DNA of 64,000 bases, taken from positions 1 to 64,000 of the forward strand of contig JBEKTD010000009.1 of the NCBI GenBank assembly GCA_049516395.1, in the 5' to 3' direction. This document shows positions 60,480 through 64,000 of the stretch, one piece after another. Below the pieces are notes generated by a model. The model did not search any database. It was not told where the DNA came from and was given only the letters and a program-made list of their open reading frames with translations. The number at the start of each line of letters is the position of its first letter. Positions within the stretch are counted from its first letter, which is position 1. The stretch is from Fen-1362 sp049516395. Its GTDB lineage: Bacteria; Planctomycetota; Phycisphaerae; Sedimentisphaerales; Anaerobacaceae. Made by a program: the position numbers and the translations under genes.

Positions 60480-61886
60480 TTATTCGAGAACGACTTGGTC
60501 TTCGTAGGCAGGGATACTGACCTGCCAGCCGGTTTTATCTCTTAAAAATGCGCCGAATGATTGTGCGCTTTCGACTTCGCCGTGAACAAGGAATATCTGT
60601 TTGGGAGGCGATTTGAAATTTTTAAGCCAGTTAAGCATATCGTTGCGGTCCGCGTGCGCTGAAATGCCGTTTATCTGCACAACCTTTGCCTTGACTTTAT
60701 ATTCCTCGCCGTGGATTCGCACCTTTTTTGCGCCATCGACTATTAACCTGCCTAATGTCCCCGCCGCCTGATACCCGACGAACATTATAGTGCTTTCTTT
60801 CCGCGAGATGTTATTTGCCAGATGATGTTTGATTCTGCCGCCTGTGCACATCCCTGAGCCGGAAATAATTATTACTGTGCCTGTTATGTGATTGATTGCC
60901 TTGGATTCCTCGCTTGTCGTCGTAACTTTCAACTCGGCCAGGTCAAAAGGTGAATGATGCTCCCTGAGCATCTCCTGTGTCTCTTCGTCGAACAATTCCT
61001 GATGGTGTCTGAAAATCTCGGTAATCTTCGCCGCCATCGGGCTGTCTAAGAAAATAATCAAATGCGGTATGGCGTCTTCAAGCAGCAGCTCCTTTAAGTA
61101 AAACAGGATTTCCTGCGAGCGTTCAAGGGCAAAACTTGGAACGACGATATTACCGCCCCTTTCTTTGGTCGCATTGATAACGTCGGCTATCTGCTTTTTC
61201 GCATCGCAGGTCTCGCAGTGAACTCTGTCGCCGTATGTCGATTCGATAATAACATAATCCGCCTTTTCTTGAATGCTCGGGTCAGGCAGTATAGGCCTGC
61301 CGGGTCTGCCCATATCGCCGGTGAACAGCACTGTTCTTTTGTCGCCGTTCCGGTTCACATCGACCTTTACCATCGACGAACCAAGCACATGCCCTGCGTC
61401 ATAAAGGGTTACTATTATACCTTCAGCTATGTTTATCTGCTGGCCGTATTTTAGCGGCTCAAAATAAGAGAAACACGCCTCGGTATCCTTGACCGTATAA
61501 AGCGGCTCATCATTATAAGGGCCTTTTCTGCCCTGCTTTTCGTGTCTCTTACGTTTGTACTCGGCATCTTCTTCCTGAATCCGGGCAGAATCAAGAAGTA
61601 TTATCCGCGCTAATTCCGCCGTGGCCTGTGTGCAATAAATCCTCCCACTGAAACCCTCTCGCACAAGCTTGGGTAATAAACCGCAATGGTCTAAATGGGC
61701 ATGAGTAAGAAATAACGCGTTTATACTTTTGGGAGGCACAACGAACGGCGCCCAGTTTCTGTCCTGAAACTGCCTTTCCTGGTACAGCCCGCAGTCAACG
61801 AGCAGCTTTTTCCCATCAACCTCAAGAAGATGCCTTGAACCTGTTACGTTCTGTGCCGCCCCCAAAAACCTTAATCGCATTTCCAT
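60480..61886 (-). CDS. Beta-CASP metallo-beta-lactamase RNA-processing nuclease
   Basis: 468 aa. MBL motifs: LFLTHAHLDHCGLLPKL (HxHxDH), YDAGHVLGS, VLFTGDMGRPGRP; the beta-CASP insertion is between, and the C-terminal RNA motif is GISAHADRNDMLNWL. GMCTGGRIKHHLANNI supports the CPSF/RNase-J-like branch. An archaeal-type or bacterial MBL-CASP ribonuclease is likely. Start ambiguous between 61886 and 61910. Confidence 0.9.
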   Translation of the reverse strand: MEMRLRFLGAAQNVTGSRHLLEVDGKKLLVDCGLYQERQFQDRNWAPFVVPPKSINALFLTHAHLDHCGLLPKLVREGFSGRIYCTQATAELARIILLDSARIQEEDAEYKRKRHEKQGRKGPYNDEPLYTVKDTEACFSYFEPLKYGQQINIAEGIIVTLYDAGHVLGSSMVKVDVNRNGDKRTVLFTGDMGRPGRPILPDPSIQEKADYVIIESTYGDRVHCETCDAKKQIADVINATKERGGNIVVPSFALERSQEILFYLKELLLEDAIPHLIIFLDSPMAAKITEIFRHHQELFDEETQEMLREHHSPFDLAELKVTTTSEESKAINHITGTVIIISGSGMCTGGRIKHHLANNISRKESTIMFVGYQAAGTLGRLIVDGAKKVRIHGEEYKVKAKVVQINGISAHADRNDMLNWLKNFKSPPKQIFLVHGEVESAQSFGAFLRDKTGWQVSIPAYEDQVVLE

Positions 61887-61910
61887 TTGCCGGCTTCCCG
61901 ATTTAACCAT

Positions 61911-62327
61911 CTTTCAAGATATATTGGAAAAGGTGCGATTCTAATACCCCCACGGTAATCTTACAAGTCCTATCCCCTGTTCTTCCGTATGCAGCTTCCG
62001 CAATTAAACAAACAGGTCTATTTTGGGAAACAAACCGAGGCGACAAATTGCCCAAATTATCTTTTGTGTAATTTTGCAAAAAAATGTGTAACATTTTGCT
62101 TGCTTGTAGTGCCTTATATATAGACGTTGTTGTATTCGTTATCTGTTTTATTAGGAGAAGCCGTTTTTGCCGTAAAAACGCACTTTTTAACACACTAACA
62201 CGCTCGTTTAAGGAGCAGGAGAATGGTTATCAATTCTCAAGGGCTGAGTCGTATCGCGAATTATATTCTGCACCGGTATGCGATTCGGTATTTCTCAGAA
62301 AACGCACAAATAAGGAGGACGCATTAC
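61911..62327. other. Intergenic region with leader of the protease gene
   Basis: No credible gene. On the plus strand TTGCTT-17-TATAGA (62096-62124) is a possible promoter of the protease at 62328, followed by a GTTTTT-gccgt-AAAAAC hairpin (62163-62179) in the leader. Confidence 0.4.
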
Positions 62328-64000
62328 ATGGAATCGCCAAAATTCGGAGAAATAACGAACCTTTCCCAAAAAGGACATGTTAACGCCTTTAGTATAGCCA
62401 AATATGTGGTCTTGCTGCTATGTCTTCAAGCGAGTATCTCATTAGCGGCAAGTGACTCCTCTGTTTCACCTTCGCTCGCCCCCATCAACTCAGAGTTTAC
62501 TGCGCGGCAAAGCCAGATGGCCACTTTAAATTTCGAATCGCGTGACGCAGAGGGTCATATGCTGGGTCTGGTTCCTTCGCCGATTGACAGGTCTCATCTG
62601 CTGACTCAGACACGCAAACTTACCTCACAACTCGGCAGTCCTCCATCCAGTTACGACCTCAGGAATTATGGATGGGTCACATCAGTCAAGGACCAGGGTA
62701 ATTGTGGTTCCTGCTGGGCCTTCGGCACGTATGGGGCACTTGAGGGCTGGCTACTGAAGAATGTGGCAGAGACCTGGGACCTCTCCGAAAACAATCTGAA
62801 AAATTACCACGGTTTTGACTGGGCTCCTTGTGACGGGGGGAACGCCGATATAAGCACGGCCTATCTAACTCGCTGGTCAGGGCCGGTTAGTGAAGCCGAC
62901 GACCCCTACCATGACTATGATGACCGTCCCTCTCCGGGAGGGCCGTGCCGAAAATACGTGCAGAACGTATTGTGGTTTTTCACAGACAGTGACATCAAAA
63001 GCTCGCTTATGACATACGGCACTATGTACGTAACGATGTACTGGGATTCCGCATATTACAATTCTTCGCAATACACATATTACTACAATGGCAGCAGCGG
63101 CGGCGGTAACCACGCCATTACCCTTGTCGGCTGGGATGATAACAAAGTTGTACCCGGAGCACCGGGTAATGGCGCCTGGCTTCTTAAGAACAGCTGGGGT
63201 GCCGGCTGGGGCAGTAACGGATACTTCTGGCTTTCTTACTATGACACTTGTGGCGTCAAGTCCGCAGTAGCTTTCTGCGACGCCGTTTCTACCTCATCAT
63301 ACGGAACTAATTACCAATACGATCCCTTGGGGATGACAACATCATTTGGGTATGGCTCTGCCACGGCATGGGCCGCCAACATTTTTGTCCCTACTGCGAA
63401 CGAGCAGCTAACGGCGGTCGGCACATACGCCGTTGCCGATAACGTTTCTTACGTAATCTACGTGTACGACAATTTCAATGGCAGCACATTTTCAACCCTG
63501 TTGGGGTCTGTTTCCGGCACGCTTGCTAATTCGGGCTACCATACAATCCCTCTGGCTTCCCCAATTAACCTGAAGACAGGCAATAATTTTGCTATCGTAA
63601 TCAAGTTCACCTCACCGGGGTATAACTGGCCTATTCCGGTAGAAATGGACTTTGCGGGCTATTCTTCGGGTGCTACTGCTTCTCCGGGGCAGAGCTATAT
63701 AAGCTCCACCGGCACAACATTCACTGACTTAACGACCTACTACAGTCATACTAACGTATGCATCAGGGGGTTGACAATAAACAATCCCGGACCGCCTATC
63801 ACTCAAGATGTTAACACCAGCACACTAACCAATACTCCTGTATCGATTACGCTTGTGGCCACTGACGATGGCTTACCGAACCCTCCAGGCGTTTTTAGTT
63901 ATATTATTGCCTCATTGCCCGGCCACGGGACCTTGAGCGACCCTTGTGCAGGCGGCATAAATTCTGTCCCTTATACACTTGTCGGCAATGGCAATAATGT
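62328..64000 (+). CDS. Secreted papain-family (C1A) cysteine protease, multidomain (3' end outside window)
   Basis: 557 codons seen, open to the edge. AAGGAGG precedes ATG 62328. Signal peptide at about 24-45. A propeptide is followed by the mature start PSSYDLRNYGWVTSVKDQ. Catalytic Cys in GNCGSCWAF (about residue 128), His in GGGNHAITLVGWDD (about 262), Asn in LLKNSWGAGWGSNGY (about 288). A lectin-like domain of C1A proteases follows (about 320-480), then a cadherin/Big-type repeat (VTDDGLPNPP, LPGHGTLSDP) to the edge. Secreted or cell-surface degradative enzyme. Confidence 0.9.
   Translation, partial: MESPKFGEITNLSQKGHVNAFSIAKYVVLLLCLQASISLAASDSSVSPSLAPINSEFTARQSQMATLNFESRDAEGHMLGLVPSPIDRSHLLTQTRKLTSQLGSPPSSYDLRNYGWVTSVKDQGNCGSCWAFGTYGALEGWLLKNVAETWDLSENNLKNYHGFDWAPCDGGNADISTAYLTRWSGPVSEADDPYHDYDDRPSPGGPCRKYVQNVLWFFTDSDIKSSLMTYGTMYVTMYWDSAYYNSSQYTYYYNGSSGGGNHAITLVGWDDNKVVPGAPGNGAWLLKNSWGAGWGSNGYFWLSYYDTCGVKSAVAFCDAVSTSSYGTNYQYDPLGMTTSFGYGSATAWAANIFVPTANEQLTAVGTYAVADNVSYVIYVYDNFNGSTFSTLLGSVSGTLANSGYHTIPLASPINLKTGNNFAIVIKFTSPGYNWPIPVEMDFAGYSSGATASPGQSYISSTGTTFTDLTTYYSHTNVCIRGLTINNPGPPITQDVNTSTLTNTPVSITLVATDDGLPNPPGVFSYIIASLPGHGTLSDPCAGGINSVPYTLVGNGNN

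Noticed and set aside
62084..62383. Open frame before the protease gene
   Set aside because: Wrong frame for the protease start at 62328; low-complexity composition; covers the promoter and leader hairpin.

Overview
The window looks like a chromosomal segment of an anaerobic or facultative planctomycete, most likely class Phycisphaerae (Sedimentisphaerales-like). This is inferred from gene content only: two Tat-signal Gfo/Idh/MocA oxidoreductases or relatives, DUF362 proteins beside a polyferredoxin, a DUF3034 outer-membrane protein, a BipA GTPase, a heptose epimerase (Gram-negative envelope) and very large secreted proteins with repeat domains. There is no phage, transposase, integrase or CRISPR array. 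Four tRNAs are present: Leu(CAA), Gln(CTG), Val(TAC) and Ala(CGC).

Layout. 1-2681 (-): start of a giant secreted repeat protein, cut by the window edge. 2862-3057 (-): a probable stand-alone structured RNA with a consensus promoter and a terminator. 3180-8721: typA, tRNA-Leu, a GT39 glycosyltransferase, a PAP2 phosphatase and a B1-type metallo-beta-lactamase homologue with an altered zinc site. 8757-18988: a divergent sulfur/Fe-S block. The left arm is rrf2-cysK-cysE-nadA-metY-nifU-nifS and the right arm is yezD-DUF3034-metY-cysK. Both arms start from promoters that carry the same 15-16 bp motif in mirror orientation. 19054-28027: a glycosidase-like protein, exonuclease III, a band-7/GntR pair, a cation antiporter, MarC, a four-helix-bundle protein, PIG-L and GT4. 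28029-36228: an invertase-like GH, lipoproteins, DUF362, TsaD, LarB, NnrD, an AhpD-like protein and BioY. 36406-44216: an oxidoreductase, a nitroreductase, and a GH20-AnmK-MurQ-sodium symporter operon for amino-sugar/MurNAc recovery. 44259-47889 (-): aminotransferase, TyrRS and HldD. 48494-53532 (-): a Tat/Fe-S redox operon (DUF6599, DUF362, polyferredoxin, aldo/keto reductase). 53812-61886: an oxidoreductase, a CxxCH protein, a nitrilase-family protein, TatA, TatC, a radical SAM enzyme, a ferredoxin and a beta-CASP nuclease. 62328-64000 (+): a secreted papain-family protease, cut by the window edge.

Three patterns go beyond routine annotation. (1) At three places the 3' end of a gene (xthA, an aldo/keto reductase, a Gfo/Idh/MocA gene) is repeated downstream with the stop codon in register. 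In the clearest case a 138-bp tail repeat at 879-bp spacing, with 5 mismatches, brackets a complete small gene. This resembles insertion at gene 3' ends that restores the gene, or tandem duplication followed by decay. (2) At least six genes have a sigma70-type promoter whose -10 box ends 6-9 nt before the ATG, with no Shine-Dalgarno, so their mRNAs should be leaderless or nearly so. (3) Two genes appear to need an ATT start codon. All functional assignments come from motifs read by eye; no database search was run.
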